A stretch of DNA of 37,956 bases from Olavius sp. associated proteobacterium Delta 1. GTDB lineage: Bacteria > Desulfobacterota > Desulfobacteria > Desulfobacterales > JAFDCJ01. The translations under genes and the position numbers were made by a program. The notes under the pieces are model-generated. The model saw only the letters and a list, made by a program, of their open reading frames with translations. It was not told the origin of the DNA and made no database searches. Where the stretch lies: NCBI GenBank assembly GCA_902749685.1, contig CACVKW010001275.1:1-37956 (forward strand), given 5' to 3'. This document shows positions 1 to 8,126 of this stretch, in pieces. Each line of letters opens with the position of its first letter. Within the stretch, counting starts at the first letter, position 1.

Positions 1-272
1 AGCATCAAGTATCAAGCATCCAGCATCTGCCCGGAAAAAGCAACGATCTCAGACATAACGGCCAGGCTAGATGACAAGAATTTATGCAATGTTAGGGTAG
101 AGTCAACTATATACTTGAGTACTCACGTTCTGAGGAGCTAACGAACTTATAAACTCACCAACTTACCAGCTTTTCAGTCCAAGCTTCCCACCTTCTGACC
201 CTCTCAGCTTCTCAACTTCTTTCTTTTCACCTGTTGCCTTAAACCTAATACCTTACACCTTTTACCTCTTCC
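1..272. repeat. Gene-free edge with short degenerate repeats
   Basis: No coding region is supported here. The first 30 bases repeat the words AGCATC and TATCAAGC. Bases 140-270 are pyrimidine-rich, with recurrent ACTTCTCAGCTTC-like and ACCTTACACC-like words. This is the 3' flank of the minus-strand operon that ends at 273. I see no clear terminator hairpin with a T-run. Confidence 0.4.
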
Positions 273-1565
273 TTATCGCAACGGCTCAAACGGCGAAGCA
301 AGCGCCTTGGTTCTGGCGTCGGCCAACAATGTGTACTTTGCTATCGTGCAGGGGCGATGCTCGGGTGGTGCCGTGCCTTTGTCCAGATTTTCGATAAACG
401 CGTCTCGCACCCGGTAGAAATGCTGCTCATGGGTTGTTCGCAGGCTGTCGGGGATTTCAATCAGCAGTGCATTTTTTTCCGGGATTGCAGAAAGTCCCGG
501 ATATTTGTCCGACCATTTCGTCAGGCATTCTCCAACGGTTTCCTCAACCTGCTGTCTGCTTTCGTGCGGCACAACCAATAGTTCGGTTTTGAAACCCGTT
601 TCCGGCAGTTGGCGGATCATAAGGTCGGACCGGGTGCCTTTCACGAGGGACCGATGCGTGTCTTTACCACCCGGCGGTTCGTCCAAATACCAGATTTCCC
701 TCAAGTGAACCGGCACATCCTTGATGCTGTAGATCAATTCGCCGTTGCAAAAATAGTCCAGGACATCATCTTTTACATATTCACCAATAGTCCGGGGAAA
801 CCGGTCTGTGCCGGTGATCTTTATGAACTTATCCAACGGAACCCCGGTTGCCCAGCGGCGTGCTTCGATCAGTTCAATATCTTTTTCATAATCAATGGGA
901 ATTCCGGGAAACAGCATCCATTGGGTCATGTCCACCAGGTGGATGGTGGTGTCGACGATGCCTTCACCCTGGACTTCGATATCAAAATACCAGACCGGCC
1001 GTACCAGGGGTTTTCCATTGACTATTTTGTGGAGGTGATGAACACATTCCTTGAAAACAGCAGGACTTCCATCGGTCTCGATTCGAACCCGGCCGAAGAC
1101 GTTTTCTTCTGCCAAAAATTTTTTTTGAAGCAAGGTGGCAATTTCATAACGTTCGGTCATGATATCAGCTGCCAGGGGGCGATCCGGCGCCATGGTCGAG
1201 CGTAAAAATGGAAGCGCCGCCTGAGTTGTGACCCATGGTTTATCTGCTAATATCACTAACCCTGTCCGGTTTAAGATGTCGATGTTTTCCATCTTGGTGT
1301 TATTGCGTCCTGCCAGAACGGCGATGTCGCCTCTTTTTTCAGCTATTAATTTAGCAAGACTGTCTGCCCCCCGATATACATTTATTTGCCAACGGGTGGG
1401 GTTGAACGGTCTGTCATTAAAGGATTCAACAATCTCCAGAAATCGATCGAGTTCCGGTCCCGGTTCTGAATATACATAGATATCATCAGAAAGACTTGGA
1501 TGACATTCACGCAATACCAGGGCCGCGTGAAAGTGACCGGGATTTAAAAAAAGGAGAGTATGCAT
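273..1565 (-). CDS. Gfo/Idh/MocA-like putative oxidoreductase
   Basis: A 430-residue protein that begins MHTLLFLNPGHFHAALVLRE. This start resembles the putative oxidoreductase family with a special C-terminal domain found in carbohydrate-use loci. The N-terminal half has alternating beta and alpha segments, with LAGRNNTKMENI (about residue 84) and GLVILADKPW (about residue 102) where Gfo/Idh/MocA proteins bind NAD(P) and place the EKP-like catalytic lysine. A later HLVDMTQWML stretch fits the substrate domain. The start is ATG at 1565 with AAAGGA upstream. It is the last gene of the tctCBA-isomerase operon, 197 bp after the isomerase gene. An NAD(P)-dependent sugar or sugar-acid oxidoreductase is inferred; the substrate is unknown. 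Confidence 0.65.
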   Translation of the reverse strand: MHTLLFLNPGHFHAALVLRECHPSLSDDIYVYSEPGPELDRFLEIVESFNDRPFNPTRWQINVYRGADSLAKLIAEKRGDIAVLAGRNNTKMENIDILNRTGLVILADKPWVTTQAALPFLRSTMAPDRPLAADIMTERYEIATLLQKKFLAEENVFGRVRIETDGSPAVFKECVHHLHKIVNGKPLVRPVWYFDIEVQGEGIVDTTIHLVDMTQWMLFPGIPIDYEKDIELIEARRWATGVPLDKFIKITGTDRFPRTIGEYVKDDVLDYFCNGELIYSIKDVPVHLREIWYLDEPPGGKDTHRSLVKGTRSDLMIRQLPETGFKTELLVVPHESRQQVEETVGECLTKWSDKYPGLSAIPEKNALLIEIPDSLRTTHEQHFYRVRDAFIENLDKGTAPPEHRPCTIAKYTLLADARTKALASPFEPLR

Positions 1566-1591
1566 AATGTAATCCTTTTGAACCTTTAGAT

Positions 1592-1700
1592 AATTTAGGA
1601 CACAGATTTACACAGATCGAGACAGATATCTTGATTTTTAATCTCTTTTGGGCCATGCCGCAAAAAGTGCAATTAATCTGTTTAATCCGTGATTACCTGC
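1592..1700. repeat. ACAGATT-type intergenic repeat
   Basis: The gap between the isomerase and oxidoreductase genes holds GGACACAGATTTACACAGATC and, about 75 bp later, AATCTGTTTAATCCGTGATT, its loosely inverted partner. The pair could fold into an imperfect hairpin in the operon transcript. It is similar in character to other dispersed intergenic repeats in this window, and no gene is present. Confidence 0.4.
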
Positions 1701-1762
1701 CTGCTTGTGCCTAAGCTATCGCCCGGCAAGAGGGTCGGTGTCGCATTCGGAAAAATTAAAAT

Positions 1763-2629
1763 TTACTGTGAAACAGCCAATTTAGCCGGGTTTGGACTGG
1801 CTCCAATAGATTCTAAAATTCCGTGCAAATACCCTATGCTGCGGCCGGCGATGGTTTGCGGGTTGGGGTTGAAGTCAAAGACCTCGACCGAGATATATCC
1901 TTGATATTCGGCATCGTGCAGAATTTTGAGCAGGGGCGTAAACTGCAAATCCCCGAAACCGGGTCCGCGCCCGTTGGGATCATTGAGATGCACATGTTTT
2001 AACTTACCCGTTTCGAGAGCGGCTTGCAGTACGCGGGGAAGCTCGGCTTTTGCACTGGCATGGATGCTGCGGCAATCGAGCATGGTTTGAAAATTCGGAT
2101 GACCGATTTCATCCACCATCTGCAGGGCCTCATCGATCGTATTGATGAAATTGGTATCAACCGTGGTCAGGGCCTCCAGACAATAGAATACATCGCGCGA
2201 GTGCGCCGCTTCAGCACAAACCCGGAAGGTCTCCAGCGCGCGTTTCCTGGTTTCGGCCGGATCCCATTCTTCCCTAACGGTGCGTTGTTGAGGAGATCCG
2301 TGCACCAGTACCTTGCCGCCCAGATCACCGCACAGATCGACAAGTTCCTTGAGGTAATTCTGGGTCGTTATACGGACATTGACATCCGGGTGGTTGATGT
2401 ACAAGCCTTGCGGCTTAACCAGCAGCCAATGGAGACCAACGATTTCAATACCGGCTTTTTCGGCAGCTTGGCGGATTCTTTTTCTTTTGGCGGCCGAAAT
2501 ATCCGAGGCTGTTTCGCCCAGCGTAAACGGCGCCAGCTCAACACCGTCAAAGCCCAATTGAGCTGCATAATCGAAGACTTGCGCGATATCCCAGCCTTCA
2601 AAGAGCTCGTTGCAAATGGAAATTTTCAT
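1763..2629 (-). CDS. Sugar phosphate isomerase/epimerase family TIM barrel
   Basis: A 288-residue protein of the xylose isomerase-like TIM barrel (AP endonuclease 2) family. Visible landmarks are MKISICNELFEGW at strand 1, GFDGVELAPF at strand 2, EIVGLHWLL at strand 3, LVHGSP in the centre, FYCLEAL with a probable metal-ligand Glu, FQTMLDCRSIHAS, LKHVHLNDPNGRGPG, and YISVEVFDFNP near the C-terminus. The Glu/Asp/His/Glu set is the usual divalent-metal site. The ATG at 2629 overlaps the tctA stop codon as ATGA, so translation is probably coupled to the transporter. Sugar or sugar-acid isomerisation or epimerisation is inferred from the family and operon; the exact substrate cannot be read from sequence. 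Confidence 0.75.
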   Translation of the reverse strand: MKISICNELFEGWDIAQVFDYAAQLGFDGVELAPFTLGETASDISAAKRKRIRQAAEKAGIEIVGLHWLLVKPQGLYINHPDVNVRITTQNYLKELVDLCGDLGGKVLVHGSPQQRTVREEWDPAETRKRALETFRVCAEAAHSRDVFYCLEALTTVDTNFINTIDEALQMVDEIGHPNFQTMLDCRSIHASAKAELPRVLQAALETGKLKHVHLNDPNGRGPGFGDLQFTPLLKILHDAEYQGYISVEVFDFNPNPQTIAGRSIGYLHGILESIGASPNPAKLAVSQ

Positions 2630-4155
2630 AAATCTACCTTTTTCCTGCGAAACAGACCGAATATCGAATTCTTAGCGCGGCCCACGGTCTGCTTCAGGTA
2701 CCGGTTGCGGCTGAATACGGTCATCAATATCATTATAATGAGAATGACACTGATCGGGCGTGTGAAGAACGGTACCAGGGAGCCGTCGTTTAGAATCAGT
2801 CCGCGCCGCAAGTTCTCATCTAACATGGGCCCTAAAATTAGACCCAGGATTAACGGTGCGTCCGGAAATTTCATTTTGCGCAGCGGGTAACCGATGACGC
2901 CGAACAACAGCATAATTAAGATGTCAAAGACCCTACCGGCAATTGCAAAGGAGCCTACCGCGCATAGAACCAGGATGATCGGCATCAGGATGGATGTTGG
3001 AACGCGCAGGATCTTTACCACGATTCTGACCATCGAAAGCCCCAGAATCAGCATCGCAACGCTGGCCAGCAGAAACATGGCCGACACTTCATAAATGTAA
3101 TTCGGCGCTTCAATTACCAGCAAAGGACCCGGCCGCATGCCATGCAGCCACATGGCAGCCAGCAGAACGGCGGCCGGTGGGCTGCCCGGTACCGCCAGCA
3201 CAAGGACCGGTATGATTGCGCCTCCGACGCAGGCATTGTCACCGGTCTCGGCAGCCGTCAGTCCCTCAATAGAACCTTTGCCGAATTTTTCAGGCGTCTT
3301 GCTGGCGCGACGGGCAAAATCGTAAGCAACGAAGGAAGCGATATTTTCCCCGACCCCCGGAACCGTGCCCACGAATACGCCGATCAATCCGGATCGAATA
3401 ATGTTTTTCCAGTTATTGAGCAAATCCCTGATACGGGGCAGCACGCGCCCAACCTGCGATATTTTTCCGCGACGCTGGGCCTCGACCGTGGTTTGGATAA
3501 CCTCCGTCATACCGTATATGCCCACCAGCGCCGGAATCATCGAAATCCCGCCGTACAAATCCACCGTCCCATATGCAAAGCGCGGATATGCCTGGATGGC
3601 TTCCATTCCGATCATGGCCAGAAAGAGGCCCAGGAAGCCTGAGATCCAGCCCTTGAGCGGATCTTCCGGTGCCGTCAGGTTGCCGCAGATCAATACGCCG
3701 AACAGCGTCAGCCAGAAAAATTCAAAGGACTGGAAGCGAAGGGCAACTAGACCCAGATACGGTGTAAAGAACGCCATGAAAAACAGGGCGATGGTGGAAC
3801 CCAGGAAGGAGGAAGTGGTCGCAATCCCGATGGCTTCCCCGGCCTTGCCCTGCAGCGCCAGCGGGTGGCCGTCGATGCAAGTGGCGGCGTTGGCCGGGGT
3901 GCCCGGGATATTGACCAGAATAGCGGAGCGGCTTCCGCCGTAGATGGCCCCCACGTACATGGCAATCAGGATGACGATGGCGTTGGATGATTCCCACTGG
4001 TAAGTCAGGCCGGTCAGCAGGGCAATACCCATGGTGGCGGTCAAACCGGGTAGCATCCCCACGATGATGCCGAGAAAAGTTGCCCAAAAAACGGAAACCA
4101 GGATCTCGGGTGTCATCAGTCCCAAAAGTGCATTAACCAGCTCTACAACACCCAA
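2626..4155 (-). CDS. tctA: TTT transporter large membrane subunit TctA (copy 1)
   Basis: A 509-residue, very hydrophobic protein of the TctA family, the large permease of tripartite tricarboxylate transporters. It carries the family signature GMLPGLTATMGIALL near residue 33, the loop YGGSRSAILVNIPGTPANAA near 74, and the repeated GTVPGVGENIASFVAYDFA and GGAIIPVLVLAVPGSPPAAV segments in the second half, consistent with about 10-12 membrane helices. Translation probably begins at TTG 4155, where GGGGGT lies six bases upstream. It sits 64 bp after tctB and overlaps the isomerase gene by 4 bp. The cargo is expected to be a carboxylate, and given its partners a sugar acid is likely (inference). 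Confidence 0.9.
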   Translation of the reverse strand: MGVVELVNALLGLMTPEILVSVFWATFLGIIVGMLPGLTATMGIALLTGLTYQWESSNAIVILIAMYVGAIYGGSRSAILVNIPGTPANAATCIDGHPLALQGKAGEAIGIATTSSFLGSTIALFFMAFFTPYLGLVALRFQSFEFFWLTLFGVLICGNLTAPEDPLKGWISGFLGLFLAMIGMEAIQAYPRFAYGTVDLYGGISMIPALVGIYGMTEVIQTTVEAQRRGKISQVGRVLPRIRDLLNNWKNIIRSGLIGVFVGTVPGVGENIASFVAYDFARRASKTPEKFGKGSIEGLTAAETGDNACVGGAIIPVLVLAVPGSPPAAVLLAAMWLHGMRPGPLLVIEAPNYIYEVSAMFLLASVAMLILGLSMVRIVVKILRVPTSILMPIILVLCAVGSFAIAGRVFDILIMLLFGVIGYPLRKMKFPDAPLILGLILGPMLDENLRRGLILNDGSLVPFFTRPISVILIIMILMTVFSRNRYLKQTVGRAKNSIFGLFRRKKVDL

Positions 4156-4219
4156 CGAGACCCCCTTTATTTAGCCTGACGGCTATGCGCACCATCCCCC
4201 TATGTTAATGCCGGTTTTC

Positions 4220-4702
4220 CTAGGGCAACGGAACCAGGAAAATTTTGGTGAACACAAGATATATCATCGCGGAAGCGACAATAGATATGATCAGAGAAAT
4301 AGACCGTTTTTGTTCTCCAAATGTCGCCATATACGCAAAGAGAACCAGAAAAGCTGCCAGGTAAAAATAAATATGGCCGAGCAGAAAAAAGAAACCGAAG
4401 GCGTAAATCATCGCCAGGCACCAGCGATGGACGCGTCTGGATCGCACAAAATTACTGAACGTTTCCCTGCCGGGAATGATCTTGTATCCCTGCTTTTTCA
4501 CGGCTCGTACAAACAGCGCCAGGCTCATAACAAACAGGGTAATCCCCAGAATCAAGGGTACAAAGCCCGGGGCGGCATAGAAGCCGCCCCAGTCTTTTTC
4601 GAAGCGCGGAATGTTAAGCGATTCAACGACAATCAAAAGACTGCACGCCATCAAAATCAGGCCCATGATGAAATCGGCCTTCGGCATTCCTTTGTCTTTC
4701 AT
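4220..4702 (-). CDS. tctB: TTT transporter small membrane subunit TctB (copy 1)
   Basis: A 160-residue protein with four predicted membrane helices: ADFIMGLILMACSLLIVVES, PGFVPLILGITLFVMSLALF, HRWCLAMIYAFGFFFLLGHI with its continuation, and a C-terminal SLIISIVASAMIYLVF segment. Length and topology match the TctB family. The C-terminus KIFLVPLP is typical (copy 2 has KVLLVPLP). It lies between tctC and tctA in the usual C-B-A order, 17 bp from the tctC stop codon. Sequence conservation in TctB is low, so the call rests on topology, the end motif and neighbours. Confidence 0.85.
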   Translation of the reverse strand: MKDKGMPKADFIMGLILMACSLLIVVESLNIPRFEKDWGGFYAAPGFVPLILGITLFVMSLALFVRAVKKQGYKIIPGRETFSNFVRSRRVHRWCLAMIYAFGFFFLLGHIYFYLAAFLVLFAYMATFGEQKRSISLIISIVASAMIYLVFTKIFLVPLP

Positions 4703-4719
4703 GATTCTTTTGCGTCCCT

Positions 4720-5718
4720 TTATTTACAGATAAATCCAAAGGCCGCGGGGTTTTTCTTGGCAATTCCGATCTCCTGCAAAATGCAGTTGACGTTGTTGCC
4801 GGTGGTTTCAGACAGCTTGAGAGCTTCTTCACCTTTGTAGTTGACGTTGGCAGATGCTTTTTCCTTGGCCAGGCGTTTCATGGCATCGGATGCCGCAGCT
4901 GCATCGAAGGCTTTGTTGATTGCTTCAACCGCTTCCTTCGGGGTGTCTTTGGCAATGTAGAGACCAAAGAGGTACTGCAGTGGCGCGTGGTTGGGGATAA
5001 ACTGCATTACCGGTGGCACTTCACCATAGCCGTCAATTACCAGAGCCTGGGTGGACATGTTGGCCAGGGCCCGCAATTTCTTGGCACGCAGCATATCCGC
5101 CACTTCCATGGACAGCTGCATGACAACTTCGGTTTCTCCCTTTACGGTGGATACGACTGCCGGATATCCGCCTTTGTAGGGGATATGGCGGTATTCAATA
5201 CCGGTGGCCTTGCGGAAGGTCTCGGCAGCCAGATGCCCGCCGGCGCCAACCCCGGCTGAGGCGACCTTCACCTGACCCGGCCGGGCCTTGAAATCGGCCA
5301 CGAGATCATCGATGGTCTTGATTTTCGAGTCATACGGTACACAGATAACCGGGGCCGTCAGCATCGCATAGTAATGAATCCAGTCTCGATGGGAAATGTT
5401 GGGCAGCAGGTCCAGAACCTGATAGGTGATCACGCTGCCGTCGGCGTTGCCGGTCCAGGTGTAGCCGTCATGTTTGGCCTCATAAGCGTTTTTCATTCCA
5501 ATAGAGCCGGAGCCGCCGGGCTGATTGACCACCGGAATTTTCTGACCGAGAACTTTTTCCATCTCACCTGCCAGGGTGCGACAGGTTTGATCCGTGGCGC
5601 CGCCGGCCGACCACGGAACAATCAGTGTAATGGGTCTTTTGGGCTGCCAGTCGGCAGATGCGAAACCTGCAGAAAAAACCATTGCCACGATGACGATAAG
5701 AATTCCAACTTTTTTCAT
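4720..5718 (-). CDS. tctC: TTT transporter periplasmic binding protein TctC (copy 1)
   Basis: A 332-residue solute-binding protein of the TctC/Bug family. I chose ATG 5718 because AAGGGGGAAATGCA precedes it and the protein then begins with a signal peptide (MKKVGILIVIVAMVFSAGFASA, cleaved near ASA-DW). The mature part opens with WQPKRPITLIVPWSAGGATD, the first beta strand and carboxylate-binding loop of the family. It continues with VVNQPGGSGSIGMKN and VASAGVGAGGHLAAETF, a second ligand loop. It heads the operon tctC-tctB-tctA-isomerase-oxidoreductase. The ligand is unknown; a sugar acid is inferred from the operon. Confidence 0.9.
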   Translation of the reverse strand: MKKVGILIVIVAMVFSAGFASADWQPKRPITLIVPWSAGGATDQTCRTLAGEMEKVLGQKIPVVNQPGGSGSIGMKNAYEAKHDGYTWTGNADGSVITYQVLDLLPNISHRDWIHYYAMLTAPVICVPYDSKIKTIDDLVADFKARPGQVKVASAGVGAGGHLAAETFRKATGIEYRHIPYKGGYPAVVSTVKGETEVVMQLSMEVADMLRAKKLRALANMSTQALVIDGYGEVPPVMQFIPNHAPLQYLFGLYIAKDTPKEAVEAINKAFDAAAASDAMKRLAKEKASANVNYKGEEALKLSETTGNNVNCILQEIGIAKKNPAAFGFICK

Positions 5719-5751
5719 TGCATTTCCCCCTTTTCTTTTTGTAGAGTTACT

Positions 5752-5842
5752 ACCTGAATTTTGCATGTATCCCTACCAACAACGAATAAGAGTGGATATC
5801 AGTAATTTATCCCGAGCGATGTTTGCTGATAAAAATTCAGGT
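5752..5842. promoter_or_regulatory. Perfect 11-bp inverted repeat in divergent tctC/nagA region
   Basis: ACCTGAATTTT at 5752-5762 is matched exactly in inverted orientation by AAAATTCAGGT at 5832-5842, with 69 bp between them. The pair lies between the divergent tctC (start 5718) and nagA (start near 5983) genes. Two half-sites of one palindromic operator, or looping sites for a shared repressor, are possible. This is inference; no regulator gene is in the window. Confidence 0.3.
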
Positions 5843-5946
5843 AATTAATATCACCTCTGCCGTTACAACGACGGTAAAATTGTCCAGAATAGGTTATAGG
5901 TACTCCTGCGAACCGGCTGGACAGCCAAACCAGGCTCAAGCACGAT

Positions 5947-5966
5947 AAATGGGACGAGCCCCATTT
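5947..5966 (+). promoter_or_regulatory. Hairpin just upstream of the nagA start
   Basis: AAATGGG and CCCATTT form a perfect 7-bp stem with a 6-base loop, ending 16 bases before the preferred nagA ATG. It abuts the probable ribosome-binding segment AAGAG. It could modulate translation initiation or be the end of an upstream operator. Function is not shown by the sequence alone. Confidence 0.25.
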
Positions 5967-5982
5967 GTCAAGAGTTATGTCA

Positions 5983-7152
5983 ATGACTGTTATCAAAGGA
6001 AGAATTTCCGGGGCACGTATCGCTGAAATTCATCTGGACGGCGATCGTATTACGAAAGTTTTGACGCACCAATCAAATCGCAGCGATCAGCAAGGACCGA
6101 GCGAGGATATACGGATCGCCCCCGGTTTCATCGACATTCAGGTAAACGGATTTTCCGGTATTGACTTCAATCAGCCGGATTTTCAAGGAGATGATCTGGT
6201 CGATGTCTGCCGAAACCTTATCGAGACCGGGGTGACCGTATTCTGTCCCACCCTGATTACCGCAGACTGTAATCGACTTGCCAGGAATATCACCGAGATC
6301 CGTAAGGCCTGCCAGAATCATCCTCTGATCCGTTCAATGGTTTTGGGCATACACCTGGAGGGGCCTTACATTAATCCCGAGGATGGTCCCAGAGGGGCCC
6401 ATCCCGCAGACCACGTTTTACATCCCGACTGGGATGAATTTGAGCGTCTCTTTAGACTGGGGCAGGGATTGGTGCGAATGGTGACGGTGGCTCCCGAGTT
6501 GCCGGATGGTCTCGCGTTTATTAAAAAGGCATCCCAAAGCGGCCTGGTAGTGGGAATAGGACATTGCAATCCTGAACCGGACATTGTGGATCAGGCGGTG
6601 CGCGCCGGCGCCAGGATTTCAACGCACCTGGGAAACGGCACCCATCAAATGCTTGATCGCCATAAAAATTACCTGCAGAAACAGTTGGCCCATGACGGGC
6701 TGATGGCCAGTATTATCTGCGATGGGCCTCATTTACCGGATTATTTTGTCAAAAATGTTGTCCGGGCCAAGGGTCGGGCGAAAGTTATTTTAATTACCGA
6801 TGCGACAGCTGCTTCACATGCTCCACCCGGCCGCTATTGCTTTGGGGATCTTGAAGTCGAGGCGGATGATGACGGCGCTCTCAGGCATTCGGGAACTTCT
6901 TATTTGGCAGGCTCGACGCTCACCATGGAAAGGGCGATCGAAAATTGCGCGAATTTTGCCGGAATTCCACTGGTATCGGCTATCAATATGGCGACTGTGA
7001 ATCCTGCTCGCCTGTTTGAGGGGATCAGCGGTAAATTGGAAAAAGACCAGCGGGCCGACCTGGTGCTTTTCAAGACAAAGAGAAAACAAATCAGAATCGA
7101 GCGGGTGTATCTTGCGGGCCGTCTTTTATATTCGGCAGAAGAAGTGACTTAA
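5983..7152 (+). CDS. nagA: N-acetylglucosamine-6-phosphate deacetylase-like amidohydrolase
   Basis: A protein of about 389 residues in the NagA branch of the amidohydrolase superfamily, which releases acetate from N-acetylated amino-sugar 6-phosphates. Seen in order: PGFIDIQVNGFSGIDF, GIHLEGPYINPEDGPRGAHP (metal Glu), VGIGHCNPE and STHLGNGTHQM (metal His pair), ICDGPHLP (substrate His), and LITDATAAS (catalytic Asp). The HLGNG and DGPHLP variants differ from the HLFNAM and DG-H-V forms of classical NagA and indicate a separate clade. TTG 5965 and ATG 5977 are also possible starts; ATG 5983 has AAGAG eight bases upstream. The next gene, a NagB-like protein, starts 58 bp downstream. The substrate may be an amino sugar other than GlcNAc-6-P. 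Confidence 0.8.
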   Translation: MTVIKGRISGARIAEIHLDGDRITKVLTHQSNRSDQQGPSEDIRIAPGFIDIQVNGFSGIDFNQPDFQGDDLVDVCRNLIETGVTVFCPTLITADCNRLARNITEIRKACQNHPLIRSMVLGIHLEGPYINPEDGPRGAHPADHVLHPDWDEFERLFRLGQGLVRMVTVAPELPDGLAFIKKASQSGLVVGIGHCNPEPDIVDQAVRAGARISTHLGNGTHQMLDRHKNYLQKQLAHDGLMASIICDGPHLPDYFVKNVVRAKGRAKVILITDATAASHAPPGRYCFGDLEVEADDDGALRHSGTSYLAGSTLTMERAIENCANFAGIPLVSAINMATVNPARLFEGISGKLEKDQRADLVLFKTKRKQIRIERVYLAGRLLYSAEEVT

Positions 7153-7210
7153 AAAAAGATAAATGAAAAAAGAATCCATTCCCTTCTAAAATCGAAAAAC
7201 GGAGGAAGAT

Positions 7211-7951
7211 GTGAAAATTGAAGTGTTCAAAACAAAGGCGGAATGTGGTGCGGCGGCTGCCGACAGGGGGGCCGAAATTTTAAGACAAGTGATCGCTGCT
7301 AAAGGCCGGGCGAGTTTTATTGTGGCCACCGGAGCTTCCCAGTTTGATTTTATGAAATCCTTAACCCAAAAAGATGGGATTGATTGGCAAAACACCGCCA
7401 TGTATCATCTGGATGAATATATCGGCTTTACCGAAGAACATCCTGCCAGTTTTCGACGTTACCTTAAAGAGCGATTAGTTGATGTGGTACAGCCGGGTTT
7501 GGTTCATTTTATTCGGGGCGAGGCTGCCGATCCTGCGGCCGAATGCCGCAGAATGAACGACATTATTTCTCAGGATAATATCGACGCGGCCTTTGTCGGG
7601 ATTGGCGAAAACGGACATCTGGCTTTCAATGATCCGCCGGCGGATTTTGATACCGAGTCGCCGTTCATCATCGTCGAATTGGATGACGCCTGCCGGCACC
7701 AACAGTTCGGGGAGGGCTGGTTTGCATCCTTTGAAGAAGTCCCCACCACGGCTATTTCGATGTCGATTCAACAAATAATGAAATCCGAGGCCATCATATG
7801 CACCGTCCCGGATGAAAGAAAAGCCCAGGCCGTGAAGCAATGCTTTGAGGGGGAAGTCTCTCCCATGCATCCGGCTTCTATCCTGCGCAAACACCCCAAT
7901 ACGTTTGTTTATCTCGATGAACCGGCGGCGTCACAATTATCCCAAAGGTAA
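7211..7951 (+). CDS. nagB: Glucosamine-6-phosphate deaminase-like protein
   Basis: A 246-residue NagB/6-phosphogluconolactonase-fold protein. It starts at GTG 7211 after a strong GGAGGAAGAT. Family marks are FIVATGASQFDFM (phosphate loop), MYHLDEYIGF (catalytic Asp), VGIGENGHLAFNDPP (ring-opening loop), and HPASILRKHPNTFVYLDEPA at the C-terminus. In E. coli NagB the ring-opening loop reads GNDGHIAFNEP. Here the Asp before Gly-His is Asn and the Glu is Asp, while His is kept. This belongs to a recognisable non-classical NagB-like group. With nagA it should convert an N-acetylamino sugar phosphate to a ketose phosphate, ammonia and acetate; the exact sugar is uncertain. Confidence 0.78.
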   Translation: MKIEVFKTKAECGAAAADRGAEILRQVIAAKGRASFIVATGASQFDFMKSLTQKDGIDWQNTAMYHLDEYIGFTEEHPASFRRYLKERLVDVVQPGLVHFIRGEAADPAAECRRMNDIISQDNIDAAFVGIGENGHLAFNDPPADFDTESPFIIVELDDACRHQQFGEGWFASFEEVPTTAISMSIQQIMKSEAIICTVPDERKAQAVKQCFEGEVSPMHPASILRKHPNTFVYLDEPAASQLSQR

Positions 7952-7966
7952 AGACTTTTCTTGATA

Positions 7967-8078
7967 TTCACCGCAGAGGCGCAAAGGACGCGAAGAAATA
8001 CTATTTTTATTTGCCTCCCTCTCAGAGGCAAATGAAAAGAAAAACTTCTCTCTGCGTCCTTTGCGCCTCTGCGGTGAA
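7967..8078. repeat. 112-bp near-perfect palindrome between convergent genes
   Basis: A perfect 25-bp inverted repeat has arms 7967-7991 and 8054-8078; the left arm begins TTCACCGCAGAGGCGC and the right arm ends GCGCCTCTGCGGTGAA. Inside it a second stem is formed by ATTTGCCTC and GAGGCAAAT. The whole 112 bases can fold into one long hairpin. It lies 15 bp after the nagB stop and 48 bp before the kinase stop on the other strand, so it may act as a bidirectional terminator. The CGCAGAGGCGCAAAGGACGC core is familiar as a dispersed repeat in many environmental genomes. Confidence 0.8.
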
Positions 8079-8126
8079 ATTTATCAACAAGCATATATCA
8101 CCGAAATTCCGAAACAGAGCACTAAG

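Noticed and set aside
609..1205. 198-codon plus-strand frame
   Set aside because: Antisense shadow of the oxidoreductase gene, without recognisable motifs.
2024..2890. Long 288-codon plus-strand frame
   Set aside because: It is antisense to the isomerase and tctA genes, whose protein families are clear; the frame has no family features.
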